Positions 11,141 through 22,981 of a stretch of DNA of 64,000 nucleotides are shown piece by piece. The stretch is from Ctenosaura bakeri. Lineage: Eukaryota > Chordata > Lepidosauria > Squamata > Iguanidae. The stretch covers positions 62,001-126,000 of the forward strand of contig CAOLHI010004277.1 in NCBI GenBank assembly GCA_948474755.1, written 5' to 3'. Positions within the stretch are counted from its first letter, which is position 1. The number at the start of each line of letters is the position of its first letter. The notes beneath the pieces are model-generated. The model was not told the DNA's origin, made no database searches, and worked only from the letters and a program-made list of their open reading frames with translations. The translations under genes were made by a program, and so were the position numbers.

Positions 11141-12780
11141 ATCACTTTAGTTGTTGAAGCACCGAAACCCTCTCTACTTTCCTTCAAGTCTTCTGGCTCA
11201 CTTTTTAAGCCATGTTGTATGGATGGGTCTTCAGCTCTTCCTTTGTGTCTCTCCTTTTTCCATTATTAAGGTATGGACTCATTTTCCTTCCTGAGAAGCC
11301 TCAGACAACCAGTTCCTGGTTCTGTGACCAGCTCCAAAAAGCAGGTCTGCCAACTCCTCCATTCTGAGAAGGAGACACTTGCTTTTTGGCCCCGCTCCAT
11401 CCCCTCTCGTGCCAAAATCTGATTGTGCTTTGTCTCAGGCAATTTGACCTCCATTAAATTTCCCCAAATAACTGGCAAGGCTTCCAAGAGCCGTTTGCAC
11501 AATCAAAGCATCACTTGGCAGGACGGCTCCGTGCGGTCCAGATTTCATCTCTTTTGCAAATTATCTCTGCTAACTTGGTTAAAGCGGAGCTGTTAGGAAG
11601 GTCAGATCTCATGTTCTGCCAAAAGATTTTTGGAAGAGCACGGCTGCAGCATTCCCATCGTTCAAAGTTTAAGCAGAGTTTCTTAACTGGCACTTTGGCC
11701 AAAAAGATCAGCAGGCGATACTGTGATTGAAAATTACTAACCGTGTAGTACAAATCAGACTTAGAAAATGTGAACAAAGCACTCTGTCCCTTTAATAAAC
11801 ACAGTAAACTAGAAAACCCCAGGGCAAAGAAACGCTCTCTGCAGCTTGGAGGTTGTAGGGAATTTGAAGAATATCCACACAATTTCTCAGTTTCAATGAG
11901 AGAGAGACTTTCTTGAACTGCTGTAACAGGATAATGATAAACTAAGAGACTTCACAAACATTCTCACTTTCAGTGCATGAAAAAGTCAAGGAACACTCTT
12001 TTTTTTCAGGGCAGGAATCAGGACTTCTGTAATTTGTGCAAATGAAAAAAAATCTCTGTACAGAACTACGGTCTTTTCCTTTTGTGAAGCAAAACACACA
12101 GCAAGCAGCAAAAGATGGAACAGCCCATTTGATAACTTTCTATTTTTTTTTTTAAAGTCCATGAAAGAAGGGAGCAGCTATGGTAATTTAATGCCACAGT
12201 GCAATAGACACACAAGAATATTATTCTTGCAAATGCAAGAATTCTCATCAAAAAAGGGCAAGAAATGATTTCCCCACCTCACAAGCTAGGGGAAAATTTA
12301 TGTGGTTTTTCATATTCGTCGGCAGGAATGAGACAGGAGAGGATTTACATTCTGAGTATGACGGCAAGGTGCTAGTCCCTAATTAAGTGGGAAAATGGAA
12401 ACTATAATTTGGCTTTATGATTCCTCATGACACACAGATGTACAGAGCATCATATCCCATTTTGGGCTTGAGCATGCTGCATTGTTACAGCCTTCTGCTT
12501 GCAAGGATGATAATCAACTTTTTTAATTAGCAGTTTTGGCAAGGAAAAGGGAAAGAACAAAAGCTTAGCAGACACAAAGCTATCCCTGAATTGGCCTCTT
12601 GCCTCAGTTGCCAGCATATCTTGGTAGGGAAGAAAACTCAGAAAGCTCCGAAATTCTAGAGAGACACCGCTAGTCAATGAAACCATCCTGAGCTAGGTAG
12701 ATCAGCTGGGGCAACTTGGTATTAGCCTGTGTTACTCCCAGGAAAACCAACCAGCCAATTCAAAGCAAACTTTGGCTAAG
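11141..12780. other. Repeat-poor intron segment, 1.6 kb
   Basis: No mobile-element signature was recognised apart from a short T-run near 12140. AT-rich, unique-looking blocks at about 11500-11700 and 12360-12700 are candidates for conserved non-coding sequence. Open frames such as 11511-11882 (minus) show no recognisable domain. Confidence 0.35.
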
Positions 12781-12923
12781 ATCCTACAAGGGGGCCATGT
12801 AGCATAAACTCTTGCATGAGGAGTTAGGCATTAAGGCATAACATGATGTTAGGTGGATGTTGAGCTATGCATGGGGATTGGGGTTTTTTGGACAATGTGC
12901 AATGGTTGCATTGAGCTGATCAT

Positions 12924-13000
12924 GGAATCACAGAATCCTAGAGTTGGAAGAGACCCCAAGGATCATCCGGTCCAACCCCATTCTGCCATGAGGAAGACAC
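12924..13000 (-). mobile_element. CR1 LINE 3'-end fragment
   Basis: Reads catggaatcacagaatccta then agttggaagagacccc on the plus strand; only the last 77 bp of CR1 remain. Confidence 0.8.
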
Positions 13001-13002
13001 AG

Positions 13003-13140
13003 GCCCTTTCCACACCTTACCTTCTTCCGGAGCTGGGGTGCGGGGATCACGTGAGCAGCCTTTGGCGAGAGGCTCTTGTGTCTGGGGTCCTTTGGCTCCG
13101 CACGAGCTGCCTGCTCGCACGAGAGCCCCGTCTCTTCCCT
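13003..13140. mobile_element. Fragment of the family-A GC-rich MITE
   Basis: Starts GGCCCTTTCCACACCTTACC, matching the inverted right end of the copy at 59890-60319 (ggtaaggtgcgaaaagggcc). The following 100 bp are GC- and CpG-rich. No second end was found. Confidence 0.45.
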
Positions 13141-13229
13141 ACGGCATGGGGGCATGGCTAAGGCACATGGGGGGGCTACGGTGTATGGTGGGGGGGCTAC
13201 AGTGAATGGGTGCATGGCTACAACAGACA

Positions 13230-13467
13230 GGGTGTGGCTATGATGGATGGGGTGGGATTGCGGCACACAGGGGAGAGAAAGCAAGGAACCAGGACGCCCC
13301 AAAAAAATTACCACCAGGGGCAAACAGCTCCATTGCCCCCCCATCCCTACGCGACTGTCCCCACCATGCCTCAAACCCATTCCCACAGACACATTTGACA
13401 TCTGCAATTTTTCCACTTTTGCAAGGTTCTTGCACTCCCAACCCTAGAGAATGTGGAGCGACAACTG
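13230..13467. mobile_element. Tc/mariner (Tigger-like) right part
   Basis: Contains gcaatttttccacttttgca and ends gaatgtggagcgacaactg before TA at 13468-13469, as in the copy ending at 47646. The left limit is uncertain. Confidence 0.5.
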
Positions 13468-13469
13468 TA

Positions 13470-14850
13470 TATTCACAAATCCAATCCATTAGCAAAGGTA
13501 TGAACAAAGACCACTGTTACTCTGATGGAGAAACCCTATCCCGGGGTCTACAATTCTGATATTAAAATATGATTCTGGGTGCCAGAGAGGTCCCCCGAAG
13601 GGGCATGTAGGCAGGCACGGTTGAGAGACCAAAAACCAGGTCAGGCTGGTAAAATCCCCAGTCACGTAGCCCCAGGAAACCTCAAGATGTGTAAACCCAC
13701 AATAAACAAAGGGTCCTCAGCCCCAGGAAGCCAACTTGAGGGGATTAATGTGTCTGCCCCAAGTTGGGCAAATATTCCATCAGGTGAGGACCACTTACAC
13801 GAAGTCACACCACAAACGAACACAGCCAAAGATCCCGAGACTTTGGCAACACCTTGCAATCCCATCACAAAAAGGAAATTACCATGGTGGAGCTTCGTTA
13901 TCATTCCAACACCCATAGTTCTCCCTGGGAAAGGATTAGCCCTCCAGGTACTTTTCCCCCTACAAATAGTCTCAGTTTTTGAGTGGTTCTTTGGATCACT
14001 CCTGGTCATCCCAGCAGACCGTTTCTCCATCCGTTGAGTGATCCCCTCAGCCCTCTCTGTGTTGAGCCCCACTTCTCCGCTGCCTTCCTGGACCCAGGAG
14101 TTCAGGAAAAGGTGCAGTATTACCCCAAATATTCCCTTTCAATATTCCCCTATGCAGTTTCCGCTCTTTTGCTTCTTAACAGCTCTTGGGTGCATGTGTG
14201 AGTGACTGAGTTGCTGTGTGAGACTTTCAATTCAATAAAATCATTTATTGGGCATTTTTGTTTGGTTTTTGGCTTGGCCTGACCCCATAAAAACTGGGTA
14301 AAAAGATCCTGCTAGGTTACCCTGCCTCTCGCATTGCTACTGCTTGTGCTCTGGCTAGTTTCCATTCCCCATCACATGGAGCACATTGAGGTGTCCCCCA
14401 AGGGACCCCAGAAATCAAGGTAACACAATGGCTTCATGGCTTACTACACATATTAATACAAGAGTCCTCACTAATGCACACGTAACAAAAGGAATCTTCT
14501 CAGAGAGAGTTCTGAACCTGGGGAAACAGACTTTTGATAAGCAGGTTTATTGCTTTCAGCCATGAAAACTAACTGACCACTGTCAGGATCGGAAAGTCTT
14601 GTGTCACCTTATGCAGCCCTTTGAAAATTTAGGGCAAGGGGTATGATTTGCATCTTTCTGGATCGTATTACATTCTATTCCACTCCCAAAGCTGTACAAA
14701 TATGCTTTATACCCGAGGCATTAATACCAGGCATTGCTGCATCTGAAGAATGGAGTTATGCCCAAGAAAACTCATGCTAAAATAAAAACCAGTTAGTCTT
14801 AAAGATGCGACCACATTCCTTTCTCTCTCTTTCTCTCTCTCCCCCTCTCT
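13470..14850. repeat. Interspersed repeat (family Y) occupied by a solo LTR
   Basis: Flanks 13470-13514 and 14426-14850 match 21060-21520 in order: attcacaaat-ccaatccatt, gaacaaagac, taagagtcctcact, gaccactgt, ccctttgaaaatttaggg, aaaataaaaaccagttagtc. The insert between them is the LTR at 13515-14425. The family is unnamed. Confidence 0.65.
13515..14425 (+). mobile_element. Solo LTR, 911 bp (LTR family 1, copy 1)
   Basis: Begins TGTTAC and ends GTAACA, a perfect 6-bp terminal inverted repeat typical of LTRs. AATAAA is at 14234-14239. Closely related along its whole length to 19523-20423. Flanks are CCAC and CAAT, so the target duplication is not clean; the empty paralog at 21.06 kb nevertheless shows the insertion. 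No internal retroviral or gag-pol sequence adjoins it. Confidence 0.8.
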
Positions 14851-14852
14851 TC

Positions 14853-16426
14853 TTCCTTTATATGCAGAAATTGAGTTTGCTGATCCAACACGTGATCACC
14901 CACCTGTAGAAATCATTAGCTTTGCCAAGCAACTAGCGAACACATTCTTCAAAGACAGATCATGACCTGCTAATCTGATATTCCTTGTTTTGGGGAAGGC
15001 AGCTTATTTGCTGAGCAGAGAAATGAGATTGGCTTAATCTGATTTCAGTGTGTTTCTGAAATATGGCTGAGCACAAGAAATTATGCCAGCAGGAAATACA
15101 AAAAAATCAGCAGAAGTGGTGCAAGAGAGATTGGGCAAGCGGGCAAGTGGAATGGCAGGGAAAGAATTCAGAACAAAGGTCTACTTCACCAGTCCTCAAG
15201 TTACTTCTTACAGCACACTTGCAAATTGTGGTAGCCCTTAGCAGACTGTTCAGTTCAGAGCTCTCACATTGGAGTTGGTTTTTTTTTTTGTAAATTCTGA
15301 CCAGTGGAGTTGGGAATTACTTGTGCTGTACAACTCTTGAACCAAGACCATCACACATGCAAATGAGTGCACAACCAAATGCATAATGCGTAACAAGACA
15401 GCACTGCATGTGCAACTCTGCTTCCACAACTGTAGGTGTTTAGCACTGAATAAAAATGTTCATCCACCTCTTTAGGGAATTTAGGCATCTCTACAACACC
15501 AAGAGGAGTCCAGCAAACTGAAGCACATAGGAAATTCATAAATTAACAGCATTTCCATCTTCACTGCTAGGGTCCCTTCTATCACCTGCAGTGTATACAC
15601 CCTTCCTTGCAGAAAGTCTATGTGTGCCCATGTATAATTCTGCTCCCACAACAACAAAGTGAACCCATCCATTCCACCTTGGGCAAAAGTGTCCAACCAC
15701 TTCTGTTGGGGAACTTGTGTCTGTGTGAAACACCAAGAGAATTCCAGCCACTCCATTGTTTGCTTAGTCTTAAAGAAAAGGTTTTGTGCAGAAAACTGCC
15801 TTTTGCATGAAACCCACTTTCACTTGTGCCAAAATATTTTTTGCACAAAGCCCACTATACAATTTTGCACAGAATTGTGCAAAAACACTTCCTATGCATG
15901 AAAAAAAATAACAGAAACGTGTGCCAAAAATCCAGTCTGTAAGGAAAAAGTCTTTTATAATTCTTCAGTCTTGTCTGTGAGACAGAAATAAGTGGAAAGG
16001 CACATCCCCAGCAATGAGCGCATGTTTCTGAAGATATGTCTGTGTGATTGGCAACATGTGTGAGAGCCAGGCCCTCAGGCAGATGGGTTGATGGTGTGAG
16101 TTAACTGACGGAGTCTGCAAAACCAGAAACAGGCTATTAGCGATCCATTAGGCAGGCGTATCTAGTTCCAGCCCAGGTAATCCATTAAAGGAACATCTGA
16201 GCACATTAGGCCATGCGCTAGGCTTGTCCAGGGCCAGGACGTGGCTGCAATGCAGAGGGAGGGAGCCAGGCCCAGCTGGCTTGAATTACCAACTTAAAAG
16301 CCAGAGGAAGAAAGAGGATGCCCTAAATATTTAATGTTTCGTGTTGAAGGAGACAGAACAGACAAGTTCAGCCAAAGAAAGAATGAGAAGATCCTTGACG
16401 TGGAAGCAAAAGCTAACATTCTGGAG
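14853..16426. other. Intron sequence, partly degenerate tgtgca-rich
   Basis: A (CT)n tract precedes it at 14818-14852. From about 15340 to 15905 there are many tgtgcaa and ttgcacaaa motifs of a diffuse repeat also seen at 8.3, 16.8 and 59.6 kb. The part 16080-16320 looks unique. No exon recognised. Confidence 0.4.
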
Positions 16427-16500
16427 CTGGGAGGAAAGCTACTTTTTTGGACTACAAGTCCCATAATCCCCCATCAGCCAAGCTGGCTGAGAGGAGATGC
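16427..16500. mobile_element. Short fragment of a common ttggactacaa-type MITE
   Basis: Contains tttttggactacaagtccca and atcagccaagctggctgaga. Similar worn pieces are near 24070-24110, 38865-38890 and 50710-50815. Classification uncertain. Confidence 0.35.
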
Positions 16501-16779
16501 ATAGCCTTAAACTCCCCCATAAATGAACTTTCAAGACTCCACAGACTTTATTTTTTTATGTATTCATCGTATTTATGCTTTGCCCTTCAGCCAAAGAAGA
16601 CCCCCCAGAGCTGCTTAGAAATGATTAATGTGACAGATCCCCAGTCTTGGACTTACACCCCCTTTTCAAATTCCTTGTCTCTAGGGATAAGGAAAATATT
16701 CAAAATGGTTGAAAAGTGTGTTTTTTGAGTGTCACGAAACGCTGCCAAGAAGGGTCTTGGACTAATGAGAATCTACCTG

Positions 16780-16970
16780 CTTTTGGATTTATTCCACACA
16801 AAATCTGTGTGTAGCTCTTTTGCAAATGGCATTTTCTGTGCAAAAATAATATAAATGCTACATCCTGTGCAGAAAGTGCACAGAAAGTTTCCTGTGCAGA
16901 AATGCCACTTGCAGATTCTGCACAAGAGAAATCTTGAATTGTAGGAATGTTCAAAAAATGCAGAGTTATT
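16780..16970. repeat. Degenerate TGTGCAGAAA repeat block
   Basis: Dense repeats of ttctgtgcaaaa, tcctgtgcagaaa, agtgcacagaaa and ttctgcacaag in both orientations. No period is strict. Confidence 0.5.
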
Positions 16971-17970
16971 GAAGACTTTCTCACAGAAAGCAGAATATTG
17001 CTAAAATTGCTCATTGCTTCCTTCAAGAAGAAAACTGGCAAAGAATTACTCCCTCCTCCTTCTCTCTTTCTCCTTTGGGGGTTTTGACACCCACTTTCAA
17101 GTGGATATGCTTCTGTTTTTTCTCTCAGGGGCTGTGTTCAAATTCCACCTCTCCCATAGACTTATTGGGGGTGCATGGCTTGGCCAAGTTACTTCCACTC
17201 TTCTCACTCTGTTATAGAAAGTTTACTTGGACACAAAACAGACTTTTGCACCCTCAGGGAGTTTGGAAAGAAAGGACAGTTGGCTACCAAGAGCTTCTGG
17301 ACATGGCTATTGTCTTTTCTGGGGCAGATGCCCATTTGTCAACCTATGAGTGGTCTTGTGTTAAGTAAGACCCCAGTAAAATCAGCAGTTTGGGATTTTG
17401 AATCTACGATGGCAGTAGACAGAGCCACAGAGGAGATTAATTTCTTGATGTGAAGCATCATGTGCTTCCATAGCTGGGGAACAGCTGTGAGATGTGTTTT
17501 AGAACTGTGAAAGTTATAGGAAGAAAAGCAACAGCAGGTGAACAGATTTATAAGCTGGAAGACAAAAGAGAGAGAGAGAGAGAGAGAATGCACAGAAGAT
17601 CTGAGCAAAAGATAGACACATACATACCTTTCAAAGCAGAAGAGTTGGCAAAAAGATGAGAGATAGGAAAACATCTCTGTGGGGATCCCACTGAACACTT
17701 GTGCCCTGTCTTAGATGTTACTTTGCTCTCTTGTGGAAGAACGCTTGCTCTGGTTTAGCTTTTGTGTTTTAATTTACCACCCATTGCCTTCAGAGCTCCT
17801 TCATTTTTAAAAAAGGTGGGCAACCCCAGCAAGCCTGGGGGGGCAATCTGCTGCTCTTTGGGCCCTGCAGTGGGCCACATGGGCTTGCAAAAAATGTTGA
17901 AAGAACCCCTCACCAAGAGGCCAGAAGTCTTCTGTCTGTTTAGGTATCTCTCCGTTTGTATGTTTCTCTG
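16971..17970. other. Intron sequence, nothing recognised
   Basis: Only a (GA)n tract at 17568-17587 stands out. Open frames here show no recognisable domain. Confidence 0.45.
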
Positions 17971-18007
17971 TCCGTCCATCCATCCATCCATCCACCCATC
18001 CATCTAT
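17971..18007. repeat. (TCCA)n microsatellite
   Basis: About nine tandem copies of tccatcca-type units just before a SINE tail. Confidence 0.9.
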
Positions 18008-18008
18008 C

Positions 18009-18203
18009 CTGTTGTTGTGTGCCTTCAAGTTGTTTCCAACTGATGGTGACCCTAAAGTGAACCTTTCACAGGGGTTTCTGGGGGCTGAGAGTGTGTGACG
18101 TGCCCAAGATCACCGAGTGAGTTTCCACGGCCAAATGGTGAACTGAACCCTGGTTTCCAGGTCGTAGTCCAATGCTCAAACCACTAGACCATGCTGGCTC
18201 TCA
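18009..18203 (-). mobile_element. tRNA-derived SINE (Sauria-type)
   Basis: Opens cctgttgttgtgtgccttca (reversed tail), contains gcccaagatcaccgagtgag, and ends accatgctggctctc (reversed 5' end). Near full length. Confidence 0.85.
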
Positions 18204-18289
18204 TCTACCTACCTACTTATCATACATCCCACCTGACACAGTATTCATGAATGAGTTTTTTGTGGTGGAGGGCTGTGATCTACTTAAAA

Positions 18290-18651
18290 GGTAACTTCTT
18301 GGAGAGGAACAGCAAACGTGTTAGGCAATGAGCTTGAGGTGGGCTTGAGGTCTGCTTGGTGACCAGTCCCTGCTGCGTATCGGAAGAGCCTTCTGAAACT
18401 TTTCCTAACAGCAGAAGGCAAGACTTGACCACAGAGCTCAGGGAAAGATCCTTCCTTCTGAAGCTTTTGAAGCTTCAGTCAAGGGAAGTAGGAAGGATCG
18501 TATTCCCCAGTTCAGAAACTGCCTCCCAGACTTGAGACCTGGACTTGACTTGAAAATATCTTGCAAGAACTTGAGACTCAACTTGAGACCTGAAGGTACA
18601 GAGTTGAGATTTGACTTGAGACTTGGGGTAAAGACTTAAATACATCATTGT
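18290..18651. mobile_element. Truncated hAT-like element with GACTTGAG repeats
   Basis: The right end cttaaatacatcattg matches the right terminus of the complete copy at 56744-57460. The interior carries agacttgagacctggacttg-type repeats and an aagcttcagt segment shared with that copy. The left end is missing. Confidence 0.6.
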
Positions 18652-18935
18652 TAGGGTGTAGGCTGTCCAATGCATATACAAATATAAAAGCCATTAGTAA
18701 ACTTTTCCTAAGTGTGTAACCTGAAACTGCTTGCCTTGTTTATTTTGAGTCAGTTTCAATTCAGGGAAGCAATGCGAGATGGAGGCACGCTTTATCTGCT
18801 GCTCCGCCAAAAGAAGGCTGATCACTAACAGTTTTAGCTTTCATATTTTTCTCCCAAAGGGCTAACACTTTGAGAAACTCTAATTCCCAACAAGATACAT
18901 CAAGGCCAATGGTGCATTGAACAATGGTGCCTCAG

Positions 18936-19139
18936 GGCCTTTCTGCACTACACAGTTACGGTGCTATTGTTCCACTTTCAACCTCTTATGGAATCCTGGG
19001 GGAGTTTGTAGTTTAGGGAGGGGCATTTAGGATACTCAGCCAGAGAACTCCTTAGCCTTAGTAAACTACAAATTCCAGAATTCCACTGGATGTTGAAAGT
19101 GGAATCATAGCACTATAACAATGTAGGGTGGAAATTACC
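18936..19139. mobile_element. Family-B MITE, long form
   Basis: The left end GGCCTTTCTGCACTACAC pairs with the right end gtgg-aaattacc imperfectly. The centre carries the longer insert cattt-agg-actcagccagagaactc also seen at 52603-52800 and 58919-59119. Confidence 0.78.
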
Positions 19140-19522
19140 ATAGTTTTCAAGTGCTCAGTGGAGGGTATTTTATTTACTCATTTTTAAATTTTAGAACATG
19201 TCCAAAATAATTTTGGTCCCTCTATGTATTTCTTCAGGGGCTATCTAGCAGCAGTTGTTTCTGGAGTTGAAAATAAGTATTGGTCATCTAGTAAATGGAA
19301 TGAGGTTTTCATTTCCAGAAATTTCTGCTGCTAAATACCATATTGTTCCTGAAGAAATATATACATAGGCTGAAACGCATTGGGCTTGTTCTAATTCAAA
19401 ATAAAAATAAAATAAAAATACTATCCAATGAGCATTTAGAGATGTATTTTTCCATTTTTCTCACAGATTTTGTTGGGTGTTCTCCAGTATTTTACTCTTC
19501 ACTCAGAATTTCTTCCAGCACC
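19140..19522. other. Intron sequence, nothing recognised
   Basis: AT-rich text with a short caaaataaaaataaaataaaaa run near 19397. No gene or element recognised. Confidence 0.45.
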
Positions 19523-20423
19523 TGTTACTCCACTGGATAAACCCTGTCCCGGGGTCTACAATTTTGATATTAAAACATGATTCAATGTGCATGAGAGTTC
19601 ACCCGAATGAGCATGTAGACAGCAATGGTCAAAGGATCGAAAACCAGGTCAGGCCAGTAAAATCTCCAGTCACACAGCCCCAGGAGACCTCAAGATGTGT
19701 AAACCCACAATAAACAAAGCCCTGAGAAGCCAACTTGAGGGGATTAATGTGTCTGCCCCAAGTTGAGCAAATATTCCATTAGGCGAGGACCACTTACATG
19801 AAGTCACACCACAAACTAACACAGCCAAAGATCCTGAGACTTTGGCAATACCTTGCAATCCCATCACACAAAGGAAATTACCATGGTGGAGCTTCGTTAT
19901 CGCTCCAACACCCATTGTTCTCCCTGGGAAAGGATTAGCCCTCCAGGTACGTTTTCCCCTACAAAATAGTCCCAGTTTCTGAGTGGTTCTTTGGATCACT
20001 CCTGGTCATCCCAGCTGACTGTTGCTCCTTCGGTCGAGTGATTCCCTCAGCCCTCTCCGTACTGAGCCCTACTTCTCCACTGCCTTCCTGGACACAGGAC
20101 TTCAGGAAAAGGTGCAGTATTACCCCAACTACATCCGTTCAATACCCCCTGTCCAATTTCCTCTCTTTTGCTTTTTAATAGCTCTTGGGTGAGTGTGTGA
20201 GTAATTGCGTTGCTGCGTGAGATTTTCATTCAATAAAATCATTTATTGGACATTTTCATTTGGTTTTTGGCTTGGCCTGACCCTGTAAAAACTGGGAAAA
20301 AAGACCTTGCTAGGTTACCCTGCCTCTCGCATTGCTATCGCTTGTGCTCTGGCTAGTTTCCATTCCCCATCACGTTGCGCACACTGAGGTGTCCCCCAAG
20401 GGACCCCAGAAATCAGGGTAACA
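19523..20423 (+). mobile_element. Solo LTR, 901 bp (LTR family 1, copy 2)
   Basis: Begins TGTTAC, ends GTAACA, and is flanked by a CACC duplication at 19519-19522 and 20424-20427. AATAAA is at 20232-20237. Homologous throughout to 13515-14425 with scattered substitutions and small indels. No coding region adjoins it. Confidence 0.88.
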
Positions 20424-20439
20424 CACCCCTCTCTGGAAA

Positions 20440-20630
20440 ACCAGAGTGGTGGTTTGAGCGTTGCGCTACAGCCCTGGAGACCAGGGTTTGACTTCCTGCT
20501 TGGTCATGGAAACCCACTGGGTGACTTTGGGAGTGACATACACTCTCAGCACAAGAAAACCCAATGATAGGTTTGCCTTAGGGTCACCATAAGTTGGGCA
20601 TGACTTGAAGGCACACAACAACAAACAACC
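20440..20630 (+). mobile_element. tRNA-derived SINE (Sauria-type), near full length
   Basis: A-box region gtggtttgagcgttgcgc, B-box-like ggtttgacttc at 20485-20495, body cactgggtgactttggg, BovB-like tail gcatgacttgaaggcac, then an acaacaacaa tail. Confidence 0.88.
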
Positions 20631-20644
20631 CATCTCTGGGAACC

Positions 20645-20760
20645 ATTTTTGTCTGTCTGTCTGTCTGCCTGCCTCCCTTCCCTTCCCTTCTTTCCTTCCC
20701 CACTTTTATACCCTGCCTTTCTCCCAGCATGGGACCCATAGCTGCTTAAAGTAATCTAAA
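20645..20760. repeat. (CTGT)n/(CCTT)n tract and family-X fragment
   Basis: Tandem tctgtctg and cccttccctt units to about 20700, then tataccctgcctttctccca, the start of family X. Confidence 0.55.
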
Positions 20761-21059
20761 ATGACACTGCTTGGAACATGTCACATTATCTGATGACATC
20801 GTACTGATTCTTTGATTCTTGGAGAGAATCTGAGTTACTGATGATTCAAAACTCTAGTCAGTAAAATCTGGTACACTGTGCAACAGACTACAATGTTTGC
20901 AAAGACACAAATCTGACATTAGAAATGATGATACTCCAAAATCAGTTGCAGAACTTTCCTGCCTTCCTGGACACAGAGTAAATGATTCACACCTTGTGGT
21001 TCTTGGACAAGGAAATTACAAAGGAAGAGTAGAAAAGAGAAACTGCTGAATTGAATTAT
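20761..21059. other. Intron sequence, nothing recognised
   Basis: No repeat or exon-like signal recognised. Confidence 0.4.
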
Positions 21060-21520
21060 ATTCACAAATTCCAATCCATTAGCAGAGGACTGAACAAAGA
21101 CAAAGGCTTCAGGGCACGCTAATATATTAACTTAAGAGTCCTCACTACTGCACATACCACAAAATGAATCTTCTCAGAGAATGTTTTTTGCTCAGGCAAA
21201 CATACTTTTGGTAAGAAGATCTATCATTACTATCCATCATCACTAACTGACCACTGTAAAGATCGGAAAGATCCGTATCACCTCAACCAGCCCTTTGAAA
21301 ATTTAGGGCAAAGGACACGATCTGCTTCTTACTGGATCCTATTTCATTCCCTCCCACTCCCACAACTATGCACACATGCTTTATAGCTGAGCATTTATTA
21401 TCACTCTATTGCATCCGGAGAAGTACATTTACATCCACAAAAGCTCATACAAAAATAAAAACCAGTTAGTCTCAAAGGTGCTGCCACATTTCCTTTTTTT
21501 TTTAAAAAAACTTTCCCTTC
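21060..21520. repeat. Interspersed repeat (family Y), LTR-free copy
   Basis: Collinear with the two flanks of the LTR at 13515-14425. The junction gaacaaagacaaaggcttc here corresponds to gaacaaagaccac plus caatggcttc there. Confidence 0.7.
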
Positions 21521-21542
21521 CTTCTTCCTTTTTAAGGTGATT

Positions 21543-22774
21543 ATAGAATCATAGAGTTGGAAGAGACCCCAGGGGCCATCCAGTCCAACCCCCTGCCATA
21601 CAGAAACACCCATCAAAGCACTCCCAACAGATGGCCATCCAGCCTCTGCTTAAAAACCTCCAAAGAAGGAGATTCCACCACTCTCCAAGGGAACATATTC
21701 CACTGCCGGACAGCTCTGTCAGGAAGTTCTTCCTGAAGTTCAGGTGGAATCTCCTTTCCTATAGTTCGAATCCATTGTTCCTTATCCTTGTCTCTGGAGC
21801 AGTGGAAAACAAGTCTGCTCCCTCCTCAACAAGACATCATTTCAAATATTCAAACAATGGCTATGATGTCCCCTCTTAACCTTCTCTTCTGCAGACTAAA
21901 CATACCCAGCTAACTAAGCTACTCCTCAGAGGGCTTCATGGCTTCCAGACCCTTCACCATTTTGGTTGCCCTCCTCTGGACGCATTCCAGCTTGTCGATA
22001 TGCTTCTTGAATTGAGTTGCCCAGAACTGGACACAGGATTCCAAATGAGATCTAACCAAAGCAGAATAGAGTGGCACAATTACTTCTGTTGATCTAGACA
22101 CCATACTCCTATTGATGCAACCAAGAATCATGCTGGCTTTCTTGGCTGCCTCATTACATTGCTGACTCATGTTCAGCTTGTGATCTACCAAGACTCCTAG
22201 ATCCCATTCACACTTACTGTTATCCAGCCGTGTATCCCCCCATCCCATATTTGTGCATTCCATTTTTTCTGCCTAAGTGCAGGACCTTACATTTCTCTCT
22301 GTTGAAATTCATTTTGTTAGCTTTGGCCCAGCTCTCCAATCTGTCCAGGTCATTTTGAAATTTGATCCTGTCCTCTGGCATATTAGCAACCCCTCCCAAT
22401 TTGGTGTCATCTGCAATGTCATAGTGACACTGTCACAGTGCTATTATTACACTGTCATCTGCAAATTTGATGAGCATGCCCTCTATTCCTTCATCCAAGT
22501 CATTGATGAAGATGTTGAACAGCACTGGGCCCTGGACAGAACCCTGTGGTAACCCTCTAGTCACTTCTCTCCAGGATGAAAAGCAGCCATTGGTGAGCAC
22601 CATTTGGGTTTGGTCGGTCAACCAGTTAACAAATCCACCTAACAGTAGCCCTGCCCAGCCCACATTTTCCTAGCTTCTTTGCAAGAATGACATGGGTAAC
22701 TTTGTCAAAGGCCTTAATGAAATCAAGATATGCTACGTCTACAGCATTCCCTTCATCTATCAAGCTTGTAACTT
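21543..22774 (-). mobile_element. CR1 LINE, 1.2-kb 3' part of ORF2
   Basis: Minus-strand frames give the reverse-transcriptase segment [20 protein letters not shown] followed by KFADDS (22433-22663). Next come a degraded thumb region and [15 protein letters not shown], ending in the CR1 C-terminus and a tcatagaatcat tail at 21543. The frame is broken and the element is 5'-truncated. The longest CR1 copy in the window. Confidence 0.92.
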
Positions 22775-22981
22775 GATCACAGAATCCTAGAATTGGAAGA
22801 GACCACAGAGGCCAACCCTATTTTGTCATACAGGAAGACACAATCAAAGCATTCCCAACAGCCGGTTATCCAGCCTCTCTTTAAAAATCTCCAAAGAAGG
22901 AGGCTCCACCACACTCCCAGGGAGCAGTATATTCTATTCTCGAACTGCTCTTAAACTCAGGAAGTTCTTCCAAAGATTTAG
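22775..22981 (-). mobile_element. CR1 LINE 3' fragment, head-to-tail with the previous copy
   Basis: Begins atcacagaatcctagaattg directly where the 21.5-kb copy stops, and runs to gaagttcttcc. Diverged. Confidence 0.85.

Noticed and set aside
17755..18003. MDGWMDGWMDG-type repeat protein
   Set aside because: Translation of a (TCCA)n microsatellite.
13515..20423. A single endogenous retrovirus bounded by the two related LTRs at 13.5 and 19.5 kb
   Set aside because: The interval holds SINE, microsatellite, hAT and MITE sequence and no gag, pol or env-like frame. Each LTR sits in its own flank, and the 19.5-kb copy has its own CACC duplication. They are independent solo LTRs.
20440..20500. A functional tRNA gene
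   Set aside because: A- and B-box-like sequences are present, but no complete cloverleaf was recognised and a BovB-like tail follows; it is a SINE.
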